Source of the DNA: Rhizomys pruinosus
Taxonomy: Eukaryota; Chordata; Mammalia; Rodentia; Spalacidae
Direction of reading: 5' to 3'
DNA length: 64,000 nt
NCBI GenBank assembly: GCA_009823505.1
Contig: VZQC01006699.1
Coordinates: 1,812,930 to 1,876,929 of the forward strand
In this document: piece after piece, positions 52,985 through 63,580 of the stretch
How positions within the stretch are numbered: the first letter of the stretch is position 1
Layout of the letters: each line of letters opens with the position of its first letter
The notes under the pieces: generated by a model
Told to the model about the DNA's origin: nothing
What the model saw: only the letters and a program-made list of their open reading frames with translations
Databases searched by the model: none
Program-made: the position numbers and the translations under genes

Positions 52985-53265
52985 TCCAGACATCCACCCT
53001 GTAAATGTACTCAGACATCAAGCTAAACACAAGAACGGATGACTTGTCAAAACACTAAACATAATGCTTATAATGGTGAAAAGCTGCTAATAACCAAGTT
53101 ATTTCTCAAAAGCAAATGACTAAATCAATTGAATCCCATCATTATAGAATGTTGTGAAGCTTTTTAAAAGAATAGGGCAAACTGGTATTGTTTAGCAACA
53201 TAGAAATAGCTCTGACTCATGTCATAACTTATTTGAATAGTTTCTTCAAATATAAGATAAAAAAT
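52985..53265 (+). mobile_element. Old L1 3' UTR fragment
   Basis: ACATAATGCTTATAATGGTG, GAAAAGCTGCTAATAACC, AAATGACTAAATCAATTGAATC, CATTATAGAATGTTGTGAAGC, all in the order of an L1M 3' UTR. Strongly diverged. Confidence 0.6.
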
Positions 53266-53406
53266 CTTTAAGATTTGTCTGAGGTATCGGTGAGGATAGA
53301 ATGCTTACACTATCTATGCAGGGCCCAGGATTTGGTTCCAGCACTGAAAAAAAAAATCTCAATTTATAAGAATCTTTTAAAACAATATTTATTCCCCCCC
53401 CCTGTG

Positions 53407-53407
53407 G

Positions 53408-53463
<56 letters not shown>

Positions 53464-53468
53464 TGTGT
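53407..53468. repeat. (GT)n microsatellite
   Basis: GT run at the tail side of an antisense B3; a C-run (53395-53402) precedes it. Confidence 0.96.
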
Positions 53469-53593
53469 CTACATGTAGGGATCTGAGAACAACTTTTGAG
53501 TCAGTTCTTTCCTTCTATCATGTGGATTCAAGTTCCAACCCAGGTTGTCAGGCGGGAGCACCCTAACCTGCAAAAGTCATCTTGCTGAGCCTA
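53469..53593 (-). mobile_element. B3 SINE
   Basis: Antisense: GATCTGAGAACAACTTTTGAG, CAGTTCTTTCCTTCTATC, CAGGTTGTCAGGCGGGAGC, CATCTTGCTGAGCC. Confidence 0.82.
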
Positions 53594-53640
53594 AGATTCT
53601 TTTTAACTCAATTCTATGAAAAGGGAAATATGCCACAATT

Positions 53641-53788
53641 GTTTTGGGTGTGTGATGGTAGATGTCTGTAATCTCAGCACTTGGTAGGTGGAAGGAGGAC
53701 AATCAGGAGTTAAAGTCATCCTTAGCTACATAGTGAGTCTAAAGCCATCTGGGCCACATGAGACCCTGTCTCGAAAACAAAAACCAAA
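53641..53788 (+). mobile_element. B1 SINE, diverged
   Basis: Sense: GGGTGTGTGATGGTAGATGTC, CAGCACTTGGTAGGTGG, GACCCTGTCTCGAAAAC. Confidence 0.85.
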
Positions 53789-53800
53789 CAATTGTGCTCC

Positions 53801-53853
53801 TTTTTTTTTTTTTTTTGTATTTTTGAGACAGGGTCTCACTTTAGTCCCAGCTG
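53801..53853 (-). mobile_element. B1 SINE, heavily 5'-truncated
   Basis: T run, then TTTTTGAGACAGGGTCTCAC to GTCCCAGCTGG only. Confidence 0.88.
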
Positions 53854-53855
53854 GA

Positions 53856-55220
53856 TGCTCTTAAAAAGTAGAATTATCTCTTTCTCATATTTTTCCAGTC
53901 TTGGGAAAAGTGAAATAACACTCATAAACTCCTTCATCTTTTCCGTTTCAAGGTTACACTGGCCTTCTTTCCCAGTTCAGATGATCCACATCTTAAGACC
54001 TAAAATCATACAAGTCTGATGGTAAGTACATTTAAACAGTTTATAAAGGAAAAAAAAATACTGGAATACATGAGCTTTAAAGACAGTTCTCCAAAGTGAG
54101 CACCCCTAAACCTGGTCTATAATGCCACATTGGTGAAATCTATCAGCAAGTCTGTGCTCAGCCACTCAGGCTGCACTTAGTAGGGGTAAAGGGGCCTACA
54201 AGGCTTCTCCTAATTCAGTGATTAGAGTGTTGTGCCCCAAGCTGGCTCCAAGCAAACTAATAAATATCAGTCTCCTGGGAGCTGATGAACTAGAAAGGAT
54301 TTTGTTTTTAAACAAACAGAAAAGATACCCAGAGGAAGAGGAAGTTTCATTTCCATTTTGACTAACTTTCCACAACCACTTGAGAATGCATGGTTCCTTG
54401 TTGTGTGCTAGGAACCTGGCTTCAGCTTTCTGGTCCCCAGCTTCCCCATGTGGGAAGCAGGTATGGAACTTTTGACTCATCTTTCAGGGTCACTTTGAAG
54501 AAAGGTGAGTATTAGAAGAAGCTTCTGAATACAAAAAGAACATGCCAATGGGGGAGGCCCTGGGTACATTACATTACCTACTGCTTTGCTGCTGAGTCCT
54601 GGATCCAATCGAGACAGTCATTTGCAGTCTTACTTGAAGACAGAGAGGCCTCTAAGGGCTATTAGAGTCTGGAATTACTTCATCCACTGGCCTGGAAATT
54701 TCAAAGGAAAATCTCAGGAAATTTCAAAGGAAACTTCCAAATCCGCTAGCTGATGCACTCTTCATTGGATGCTAACTCAACTATTTAACTTTTTAAGGCT
54801 GGGCTGAATTTTATACTGGCTGAACCAAAACCTGCCTCTATCTTTGGGCAGTTCTTGCTGCTGTCAATGTGTGGACAGCAGAGAATATGGCCCATTGTCC
54901 CAGCAGATGCAAATCATGGTCCCAATTCAACCAAAAATATTTGTCCTCCACGTCAGGAAATAAGAGGTTTGAAGCCAGACTACTCAGTTGTGATGTGGCA
55001 CCCTGTTCTTGTTGAAATTTGTATTGTGGTTTTTGATTAGTACAAAAAATAAAATCCCAGATAGAATAGACCAATAGTTTTTTTTTTTTGAAAGGGGAAA
55101 GATTTTGAAAGAAATGTATTTGTATTATGTGTCTATGCACAATGAAGCTCATGCTTTATTTGCTGCAGCCTTTTCTCTGTACTTCTGGTAAAGCAATACC
55201 CAGTTATCAAGAATACAAGT
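53856..55220. other. Repeat-poor block, 1.36 kb
   Basis: No family recognised. Local direct repeat AAATTTCAAAGGAAA at 54696 and 54719. Frames at 54196-54480 and 54838-55152 (minus) have no domain. Confidence 0.45.
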
Positions 55221-55222
55221 CA

Positions 55223-55342
55223 TGCCAGGTGTGGTGAAATTCACCTTTAATCCCAGCACTTGGGATGCAGAGGCAGGTGAATCTCTGTGAGTTCAAGGCC
55301 AGCCTGGTCTATAGGGAGACCCTGTCTCAAAAACACTGAGAC

Positions 55343-55345
<3 letters not shown>
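55223..55345 (+). mobile_element. B1 SINE with internal deletion and (GA)n tail
   Basis: Sense B1 GCCAGGTGTGGTGAAATTC; the segment after GGTCTA is missing up to TAGGGAGACCCTGTC. ACAAGTCAT at 55214-55222 recurs after the GA run, so the GA array lies within the insertion. Confidence 0.94.

Positions 55346-55414
<69 letters not shown>
55346..55414. repeat. (GA)n microsatellite
   Basis: Pure GA run of about 34 units, in the tail of the B1 before it. Confidence 0.97.
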
Positions 55415-55415
<1 letters not shown>

Positions 55416-55526
55416 AAGTCATTTTGTAGTCTGTAGCCACTCATAATTCTTTGGTGATGGGTGGCAGAGATCGAGTCTTGATGAATTACATGTAGCTGAC
55501 AACTTTAGCTCACATTTTTTCATTAA

Positions 55527-55712
55527 AAATTATTTATGTGCATGAGTGTTTTGCCTGCATGTATGTAAGTGCACACATGATGTAAAATGCCCATGGAGGC
55601 CAGAAGGGGGCATTGGATTCCCCTGGACCTGGAATTACAGATGGTTGTTAGCTACCATGTGGGTGTTGGGAACCCTGTTAGCCACCATGTGGGTGCTGGG
55701 CTTCTGCAAGAG
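55527..55712 (-). mobile_element. B2 SINE with local duplication
   Basis: Antisense B2; the GTTAGCYACCATGTGGGTG segment occurs twice in tandem (55647 and 55678). The head is missing. Confidence 0.9.
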
Positions 55713-55800
55713 CCCAGGCTGGCTTCAAACATGTGGTATTTTCCCTGCCTCAGTCTTTCTAGTGCTGGGGTTCCAGGTATCAGCCACCACACCTGGCTTG
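55713..55800 (-). mobile_element. B1 fragment
   Basis: Antisense head half: CCAGGCTGGCTTCAAAC, CTAGTGCTGGGGTTCC, CACCACACCTGGCTT. Confidence 0.85.
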
Positions 55801-56293
55801 ATAAATTCTATTTGATTTGTACTTTCTTATAATAGAATAACACCTTAACCTTAACATGTTGCAGTTTCTGTTCTTTGCACTCCTTTTCCACTGTCTCAGT
55901 GGGACTGAGGGCTTTTACTATGTGCTGCTTCTAAGGTAGGGTCTGAAACAGTTAACATGCAGAGAAAGAAACCAAGTTTATGCTTAGCTTTGAGTTTTAT
56001 AAACTTGGCTTTGAAGATCCAAATAAGGAGTTTGTGCCCAGCCTACTGTACTCAAGTCAGCAACAAGTACCATAATTGTGCTTTTTGTTAATAACAGTTG
56101 TTAGAAAATGGTTTTTCTTTGTTATTATATAGCTGTTAGTCATTTGTACTTGCTCATTTGTGAATTGTGTGTTTCATGTTCTTACCCTCTTTTTTTATAC
56201 TGGAATATCTTAGATCATCCCCTATTTATCTCCACATTAATATCTCATATCTGCAGATGGCAAATATCTTTCCAGTTTGATATGTCTTGATTG
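55801..56293. other. Low-repeat stretch
   Basis: AT-rich; nothing recognised. Confidence 0.35.
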
Positions 56294-56379
56294 TGTGTAT
56301 GTGCATTGTGCTGGGGGCTGAACCCACTGCCTTGTGCATGCTGGGATGTGCTCTCCCTCTAAGCTACATCCCCAGCCCT
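56294..56379 (-). mobile_element. ID SINE
   Basis: Antisense: GCTGGGGGCTGAACCCACTG, CTTGTGCATGCTGGG, AAGCTACATCCCCAGCCC. Confidence 0.88.
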
Positions 56380-56581
56380 AGTTTCTATTGGTTTTGGATA
56401 CACAGAGTTTAATATTTTCATGTAGTCAAATAGATAGGGTTTTTTCATGTGGATTTCCTCTATGGCTCTGAAAGTTAAGATACGTTTTCTTCAAGACAGT
56501 TGAGAAAAAGATGCATTCATAATTTCTTCTATTTTGTTTGCAGTTTGGCTTTTTTGCAACAAACTTATTTCTTTGCTGTAT

Positions 56582-56858
56582 GTGTGTGCTCTACATGTGC
56601 ATGCACATTTGCACATCCATGTGGAAGCCAGAGATTATCTTGCATCTTCTATCACTTTCTACGCTATTTTTTGAAACAGGGCCTCTCAGTGAACCTGAAG
56701 CTCATCAACTGGTTGGACTGGTGGGACAGTGAGCCCCTGGGGTCTGTCTGTCTCCACCCCCCCCCACCCTGCCCAGGTCTGGGATTACAGGTGTGTGCCA
56801 CCATGTCTGTCTTTTGTGCAGCAAACACTTTACTCACTGAGCCCTCTCCCGGGCCCTG
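56582..56858 (-). mobile_element. B4-type SINE
   Basis: Antisense B4 in full: GGAAGCCAGAGATTATCTTGC, TTGAAACAGGGCCTCTCAGTG, CTCATCAACTGGTTGGAC, GTCTGGGATTACAGGTGTG, CACTGAGCCCTCTCCCGGGC. Confidence 0.88.
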
Positions 56859-57455
56859 CAAAAAACTCTATTCTAATCAGAAGCTTCATTCATTCCATCA
56901 GTAAATATTTTCTGAGTGCCTCTCTGACAAAATGTAGGCTTAGAGATATAATCACCAAAACATTAAGAGAGCAGGAGATGGTGACTAACAGGCAGCAGTT
57001 CCCACCTGCTTAGGGGCTGTGGAAAAAGTGGCTTCACTGTTCACGGTCAACACTGAGCCGAAGTGGAGTGGGTCAGGGGTGAGAGCAGCTGCAACCTCTC
57101 CGAATCCCAGCCTTTTCCCTGAGTCCCCTGGAGCTAACTTGATAATCGAATACAATTTCTGTAGCAGGCAAAATATGATTAACCACAGAGCATTATTCAT
57201 GCTCCAGATATTAAGCCAAAGGTCACCAGAAACAAAGGAATCAGGAACTATGTTAAAAGACTTTGAAAAACAACATAATCTAGGTTCAGCAAGATTCCAA
57301 ACCAGAGTTCAGAAGAACAAGCTAATTTGGACATGGCTTTTCTACAGCAAACAATGAAAGGAAACCTCAAAGTGGCCAGTAAATATGAGAAAACAAAACA
57401 AAACAAAAATATCACTTAGAATCAAAGAAGGATGAACTGAGACAAGGGACCATTT
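56859..57455. other. Low-repeat stretch
   Basis: 112-codon plus frame (57019-57357) overlaps a 71-codon minus frame; no domain. (AAAAC)n at 57392-57410. Confidence 0.4.
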
Positions 57456-57459
57456 TATT

Positions 57460-57683
57460 TATTTATTTTATTATTATTTTTTTATGTGTGTGAGTGTACT
57501 GTGTGCATGTAGGTCAGTGCACCCGTGTCATGCAATGCCACAGAGGTCAGAAGAGGGTGTCGGATTCCCCTAGAACTGGAGTTAAAGACGGGTGGTAGCC
57601 GTCATGTGGGTGCTGGGAATCAAACCCGGGTCCTTCTGCAAGAGAAGTCGGCATTCTCAACTGCCAAGCCATCTCTCCAGCCC
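57460..57683 (-). mobile_element. B2 SINE, single-unit type, with TSD
   Basis: Antisense, single CTAGAACTGGAGTTAAAGACG unit. TSD GGGACCATTTTATT on both sides. Confidence 0.97.
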
Positions 57684-57804
57684 TGGGACCATTTTATTAA
57701 CACCCGCAAAAGTTTTTAAAATATAGGATTCAGATAGCTAGGGTGAGTATAAAGTAGTAAATTATAATTTCCTTTCCTTTCCTTCTCTTTTTATCTCCTT
57801 AATT

Positions 57805-58260
57805 TTTTACACAGAATCTCATGCATCCCAGACTGACCTTGATCTTGCTATGTAGATGATCTTGAGCCTTTAAAAATATATTTATTATTTATGTGTATTT
57901 ATTTGTTTTGCCTGCATGTATGTAAGTGTACCCCATGTGTGCAAATGCTTGTGCAGGCCAGAAGAGGGCACTGGCAAGAGAGGGTTCCTACAGCTCCCCT
58001 GGACCTGGAGTTATGGATTATGGACAGTTACTAGCCATCATGTGGGTGCGCTAGGAACAGAACATGGGTTCTCTACAAGAGCAACTACTGAGCTATTTTC
58101 CAGCCCTAATCTTGAACTTTCTGACTCTCATGTCTCTACCTCCTGAGTGCTAGAATTATAGGCGTGTGCTACCATGGCAGTTTTTGTCGTGCTGCAGATT
58201 AAACCCAGGGTTTCATGTATGCTAGCAAACATGCTACAACTGAGCAATAGCCTTAGCCCC
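57805..58260 (-). mobile_element. B4-type SINE split by B2
   Basis: B1-like halves 57805-57868 (ACAGAATCTCATGCATCCC) and 58108-58175 (CTACCTCCTGAGTGCTAG), then ID-like 58180-58260 (GATTAAACCCAGGGTTTC, ATGCTAGCAAACATGCTAC). Confidence 0.78.
57869..58106 (-). mobile_element. B2 SINE inside B4
   Basis: Antisense B2: TTTTGCCTGCATGTATGTAAG, CAGCTCCCCTGGACCTGG, TGGATTATGGACAGTTAC, TTTCCAGCCCT. Confidence 0.92.
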
Positions 58261-58274
58261 TAAATCAGTATAAT

Positions 58275-58720
58275 TTTCATGAAGACCATTTAGCCATATT
58301 ATCAAAAGCCTTAATAATATTTATAGTCTTCTGACTCATCAATTTTTTCTAGAATTTATTCCATGTGAATGGAGATAGTTAAATATATGGATGTAACAAT
58401 TTTTTTTTTTTTTGTCTTTTCGATCTCCCTGTAGCCCCAGCTGTCCTGAAACCCACTCTGTAGACCAGGCTGGCCTTGAACTCACAAAGATCCACCTGCA
58501 TCTGCCTCCCAAGTGCTAGGATTAAAGGCATGCACCACCATGCTCGGCTGATGTAACAATTTTTGCTAACAAAAAGTCAAATCAAAATAAGCTGGAAAAA
58601 TGTCCAACAGTGACTGCTTAAATGACAGAGTCACACACAGTCATTTGAAATATCAAATACATGGGAAATTGTCATTTAAAGTATCAGAATAATCATTGAA
58701 CTATGAAACATGTCAAGGAA
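58275..58720 (+). mobile_element. Old L1 3' UTR fragment hosting a B1
   Basis: CTGACTCATCAATTTTTTC and AGAATTTATTCCATGTG (58333-58372), then after the B1, AGCTGGAAAAATGTCCAAC and AAACATGTCAAGGAAATC. Very diverged. Confidence 0.5.
58405..58549 (-). mobile_element. B1 SINE with TSD
   Basis: Antisense B1 with part of the GAGACAGGG block lost (TTTTCGATCTCCCTG). TSD GATGTAACAATTTTT at 58391 and 58550. Confidence 0.96.
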
Positions 58721-58724
58721 ATCA

Positions 58725-59612
58725 TATTTCAACTTTTTTTCCTTCTGAATGCTAAAATGTTAATTTGATAGGGGAATTGTGACTTTTCTTTTTCCTTTTG
58801 AATTCCTTTTTTTCAATTCTCTAGTTTTTCTTTTTCCCTTTTTTATGACAAGGGGTCATGCTTGGTCTTATTGTATTTGGAGGACCCTCAAAGTGGTCAG
58901 TAGCATGCTCCTGGGGGAGACAGAAAAGAGGATAGGCTTGGAACATTCCAAGAGAAACCAGTTGTCACCTAATCCTGACCTGATACTAGTTTTTGGGATC
59001 AGTCTAAGGCCTGGGAGGTGCTGGGCCCAATGGACAAGGGATGCCAAATGCTTTGCAAGGGCACTGTTTACTGCTGTGTCTGAGCAATGGCAGATCAGAA
59101 GGTCCAAACAGGCACCCATTTCTGATCCCAGGATTGGCTGATGTAAGGCATCCAGGCAAGGATTCACCTATCTGCACTTCAGAGATGCTCTTGCTGTGTT
59201 CCTAACATAGTATGCCCAACACTGGGCTTGGACATTCATGTACCTTATGGAATTCTTAGATAGCAAGTAATTGTTTCCTGCTGCTGTGGTTTCTAAGTTG
59301 GGGGTGTGATGTTAACTAGGTATGGTTTTCAAGCTATTCAGCCAAACACATCTGGACATTTCTCAGAAGGCCTTTTTGTTTTGAAGTCAGATTAGCATTT
59401 AAAATTAAACCTAGAGCCCTGTGCAGCTCCAACCTAGTAGACTTTGAGTAAAGCAATCTATCTTCCATAAGGGGATGAACTTTATTAACTGAAGTATTCA
59501 AAATTGGGATGTCCATAGGCGCGAATGCTTTGTCAGGCTGCCTCCAGTCAGGGGGAGTATTGGTTCTTTCCCTAGCTATGCTTATATTACATTTTAGCCT
59601 TGCCAGCCCCTA
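58725..59612. other. Repeat-poor stretch
   Basis: 120-codon plus frame (58779-59141) and 99-codon minus frame (58868-59167) overlap; neither has a domain I know. Confidence 0.4.
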
Positions 59613-59637
59613 CAATCATGAGCCAATTCTTTAAAAT

Positions 59638-59650
59638 ATATATATATATA
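59638..59650. repeat. (TA)n run
   Basis: Short TA run; AAAATATATAT also follows the B2 at 59902, serving as TSD. Confidence 0.85.
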
Positions 59651-59900
59651 TTTTTTTTAATTTTTATTTATTTATTTATTTTTATGTGTATGAATGTATT
59701 GTCTGCATGCAGGTCTGCGCACCCGTGTCGTGCGATGCCGCGGAGGTCAGAAGACGGTCTCGGATTCCCCTGGAACTGGAGTTCTCCTGGAACCGGAGTC
59801 ACAGACGGTTCTCAGCCGCCATGTGGGTGCTGGGGATCGAACCCGGGTCCTCTGCAAGAGCGGTCGTCGCTCTTAACCGCTAGGCCATCCCTCCAGCCCC
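59651..59900 (-). mobile_element. B2 SINE, duplicated subfamily, CpG-rich
   Basis: Antisense B2 with both 17-bp units and many intact CpGs (CGCACCCGTGTCGTGCGATG, GCGGTCGTCGCTC). The pol III A-box (GCGGTTAAGAGC on the minus strand) and B-box (GGGTTCGATCC) look intact. Probably among the youngest copies here. Confidence 0.98.
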
Positions 59901-60463
59901 TAAAATATATATTTTATAGTATAGGTTCCCATTGTTGGACTACTCAGGCTGTATCACGGAGACCAGTACAGGAAGATCGCGACAGGATGCTGTGCTTACT
60001 TGACCTCATTTGGTGACGATGGGAAGGGAAAACCCCAGTGTGGAGCACAAGGGCAGACTTGTCAATGGTTTGGGCTTGCCAAGGAGGAGCCTTTAAACAT
60101 GACATCTTTCAGCTTAATAAAGAAAAAAAATCATAAGCTAAAGATGCTAAAACTATGATATATGTGGCATGAATATATGCAAATTTTGGAGTGATGCAAA
60201 TTGGAACAACAACAACAACAACATCAACAACAAAAAGACTGGGTCAAAGAACTGACTGAAATGGTGAACTTCTGCTCGAAACAGTAAACTTCTGCATTGA
60301 AATTTTTAAAAGATACTTAGAAAAAGATGAATAACATGTTTGGCAGAATGCATGAGCTCTGGTGGGGTGGGGGGGCAAGGAAGGGGACACGAGTCTAGAT
60401 TTGATCAGAAATTTTGTATGAAATGCACAAAGCTTCAATAAAAATTTGCTTTGAAGAAAAAAT
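59901..60463 (+). mobile_element. L1-like segment with 3' terminus
   Basis: The end is clear: GGCAGAATGCATGAGCTC, a G-run, GTATGAAATGCACAAAGC, CAATAAAAATTTG. Upstream 59920-60335, including (CAA)n at 60206-60232, is only inferred to belong to it. Confidence 0.55.
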
Positions 60464-60676
60464 GAATTTTATTATTTTTATGTGTATGAATGTATTGCCT
60501 GCATGTGTTTTGGTGTACCCATGTCATACAATGTCTGCAGAGGTCAAAATGGCTTTGAATCCCAAGGAACTGTAGTTAGGGCCAGTTGTTGGTAATCATG
60601 TGGGTGCTGGGAATCAAACCTGGGTCCTCAGCAAGAGCAGTCAGTGCTCTTAACCACTGATCTCTCTCTCCAGTTC
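60464..60676 (-). mobile_element. B2 SINE
   Basis: Antisense: TGTATGAATGTATTGCCTGC, AACTGTAGTTAGGGCCAG, CACTGATCTCTCTCTCCAG. Confidence 0.92.
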
Positions 60677-60775
60677 ATGAGCCAGTTCTTAAAATAACAA
60701 TCTCTACACCCCTACTATATACATATGGATATATATATATATCCATTTTTCCTATTGATTCCAGCTACTGTAGTG
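60677..60775. mobile_element. LTR 3'-end-like fragment
   Basis: CATGAGCCAGTTCTTAAAAT, TATATACATATGGATATATA, CCTATTGATTCCAG resembles the 3' end of a mammalian LTR. The first 15 bases also occur at 59616. Confidence 0.45.
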
Positions 60776-61895
60776 AGTAAACACCTCATTATTCTTTGAA
60801 CTCAGATGGAAGAAGAAACTAGAACTAGGGAGTAGGATATTTCTTTTTTCACATACATGTGAAAATCATGGTTTTTTTTCCAGTAATAATAGGACTGGAT
60901 AGTCCTATTTGTGTGATGTAATGCTTTGTCCTCCAGATGTCTATGTTTTACCACCAACTCCTCTGGAAAGGACTGAACTGATTGTACAAAGGAAACAGGA
61001 GTTTTCAACCCATCGTCAGGTCTCCCAAGCTATGAAACCCCTCAGGTGTTCCTGTGGAGTGTTTCAGAAAATGTAATCATAGAATTAATCCTGAAACTAT
61101 TTTGTGCATATATGGGTTTAATAAAGTTCTTGTGCATACTGTGTGTTCTAAAATCTTCTAAACCCTGACTTAGGTATCAGAGGCATCATTAGTTACCTCT
61201 AGTTTGCAAAGGAAAAAACACAGGACCAAGAAATGATATGTTACCTACCTGTCTATTCAGCTAGCCTATGAGAAAGTCAGGGCCAGAAATCACTTCTCTC
61301 AAGCCCTGTGGGGCTGCTTTTTCTTACCACTGAATACATATATATGGCCCAGTAAGCAAAATCTTTATCAGGAGATTAGAGTGCCAATTCAACATCTGAA
61401 TGAGGACATTTATTGTTAGTGGTTTTTGACAATGAGATGAAAGGAAGTTGGGGTATGGGCAGGGAGGGTGACTGGAGAGCTGAGGTTCTGGGGGTGGGTG
61501 GGGAATGGGCATTGGTTTTTCTACAGTGAGCTCAAAGCTTTTCTCCTTTTTCAACTCCTCAAGATAACTCCAATTCAAATGGGCCTTACTTTGAGAGCAG
61601 TTCATAGTCAGTTAATGGGCCTTACTCTGAGAGCAGCTCATAGTCAGTTAGTCCAAACTCACCCTTGCCCCCTTTGTGCATTCATTCATGTCTTTTCTAT
61701 TACAGGACTAACCATGTATTAGTCATGTATCTGTCACCCTAATGAGTCTGTGAAACCTTGGATGGCAAGGATTGGGTCTTCTTTTGTGCACTCATTCAAC
61801 CAAGACTTGTTTTGAGCACCTCTTTTGCATGAATGAAGTGCTGGAGAGCACAGAAAAGGGAGCATTTCAACTTTCTGAAGAGCAGTTAAAGAAGG
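60776..61895. other. Low-repeat stretch
   Basis: Contains the 36-bp tandem repeat listed separately. No exon recognised. Confidence 0.4.
61579..61650. repeat. 36-bp tandem duplication
   Basis: Two copies (61579-61614, 61615-61650), each ATGGGCCTTACTYTGAGAGC followed by AGYTCATAGTCAGTTA; two C/T differences. Confidence 0.95.
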
Positions 61896-61901
61896 TGATT
61901 T

Positions 61902-62104
61902 GGGGGGCTGCAGAATGGCTCAGCAGTTAAGAGCATCTACCTTGCAGAGGACTCAAGTTTGGTTCCTACCACCCATGTCAGGTGGCTCTCAACTGCCTGT
62001 AACTCCACTCCGGAGGGGGGCGGGTCCTGTACCTCTGGCCTCTGCAGGCACACACATGCATATACTCATCCTCACATACGAAAATTAAAAAACAATAAAA
62101 TCTT
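61902..62104 (+). mobile_element. B2 SINE, diverged
   Basis: Sense: GGGGCTGCAGAATGGCTCAG, CTTGCAGAGGACTCAAG, AAAATTAAAAAACAATAAAA tail. Confidence 0.88.
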
Positions 62105-62394
62105 TTAAAACGGCAATTTTCAGGATATTGAAGGATGCAGAAGAAAAGGGCACACTAGGCCCAGAGCAAACCATACAGAAGTGGACGGCTATGGGAGCAT
62201 GGCAGAGTGAAGCTGCACAGGCCCGAGGACCAATAATAAATGCAGGCCTTGGACTCCAAGCTGAGGGATGGGGCTTTACTCTCTAGGTTGGTCTTTCCGA
62301 AGGAGTCTGGAATGTAGACTAGAGAGATAAGCCAGAAGTATGTTTAAATATCTACATTTTCAGGGGTGTATATAACTTATTGTTATAGAATTTT

Positions 62395-62481
62395 ATTTTT
62401 ATTATTTTGATGTTTCTCTACATAGTACAGGCTGTCCTCCAACTCAGAGCAGTTCTCCTGCCTCAGCCTGACAAATGGTGG
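62395..62481 (-). mobile_element. B1-like fragment cut by LTR
   Basis: Antisense: GTTTCTCTACATAGTACAGGC, GTTCTCCTGCCTCAGCCTG. The element stops where the LTR begins. Confidence 0.6.
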
Positions 62482-63412
62482 TGTTAGAGTAGCAAATAGC
62501 CCCCATAACATTAACTGGTAAACACTACAAAATCTCTAGTGTATCTGTTAAAAAACCTACCTTTTTCCAGTTTCACTGGTCAATCATCTGGTCACAGGAC
62601 CACCCCTCAAAGGCAGGTTCACCTTAAGTCATGCTAAACAGATGGGTGGAACACCTAGTGCGTTATGAATAGTGAACGTCTCCAGCCTGGAGTCCCACCT
62701 CCCAGTGCAGCGCCCCTGAACCCCAGCACAGACATGTGGTCTCTGGAAGTCTGGCCCGTTTCTGAATTCTTTGGAAAAGCATGCTCTCTCCTTTTCTTCT
62801 TCATACTCCTTAGGAAACATGCCTTCTTTAGTGCTTTGGGCTTCCCTAGCATCTTGTATTTCTTTACTTTTTGTCTAAAGCTTCCTCCTCCCTGCCCCGT
62901 GGCTGCCAGGCAGTCACGTGTCTGACCGACACGCAGGCTCCATGGCCTCATGGCTTTTTGCCATTCTCCCCTCCTTCTCCTTAAGGCAGCTGCTGAGATT
63001 CCCAGCTGGCTTTCCCTGAAGATTCTCTCCTCCAATTTCAGTAAAATTGTCTTAAAGCTTCCATTTGGGTCCATTCTTAGATTCTTTTTTTTTTTATTTT
63101 TTTTATTTTATTTTTTTTTATTTCTGTATGTGTATCAATGTACTGTCTGCATGCAGGTCTGTGCACCCGTGTCGTGCAATGCCGTGGAGGTCAGAAGAGG
63201 GTGTCAGATTCCCCTGGAACTGGAGCTCTCCTGGAATTGGAGTTTCAGACGGTTCTTGGCCGCCATGTGGGTGCTGGGGATCGAACCCGGGTCCTCTGTA
63301 AGAGCGGTCGCCGCTCTTAACCACTAGGCCATCTCTCCAGCCCCCATTCTTAGATTCTTTTAGGAAGGAGACTAAGAACTCCCTAGGGGACGTGCTTTCT
63401 CGCTGTTTCGGT
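62482..63412 (+). mobile_element. ERV-type LTR, copy 2
   Basis: Starts near TGTTAGAGTAGCAAATAGC; shares CATTAACTGG, ACACCTAGTGCGTTATG, CACGCAGGCTCCATGGCC, TTCAGTAAAATTGTCTTAAA and GGGGACGTGCTTTCTC with copy 1. About 670 bp once the B2 is removed. No gag, pol or env sequence beside it, so a solo LTR by this evidence. Confidence 0.75.
63089..63343 (-). mobile_element. B2 SINE, duplicated subfamily, inside LTR copy 2
   Basis: Antisense B2, both 17-bp units, GTCGCCGCTCTTAACCACTAG head. Perfect 18-bp TSD CCATTCTTAGATTCTTTT at 63071-63088 and 63344-63361. Confidence 0.98.
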
Positions 63413-63467
63413 GAGATTAAAGGCGCGAATTGCCAAGGCCAATTTAATGTCATTGATAAACAATCAA

Positions 63468-63520
63468 AACACAGACAGGCATTCAAGGCCAGCCTGGCTA
63501 TATAGTGTGGTCTGATCTCA
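63468..63520 (+). mobile_element. B1 fragment
   Basis: GGCATTCAAGGCCAGCCTGG then TGATCTCAAAATAAAC; the rest is missing. Confidence 0.8.
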
Positions 63521-63580
63521 AAATAAACACAACCTCCCCAACAATCAAACTAATTCATTAAAAGTAAAATTACTATTCTG

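Noticed and set aside
58779..59167. Overlapping 120- and 99-codon frames
   Set aside because: No recognisable domain; partly T-rich low-complexity N terminus.
33208..63412. The two LTR copies as ends of a single 30-kb provirus
   Set aside because: Copies are strongly diverged, lie in different host repeats, and the DNA between shows no retroviral genes.
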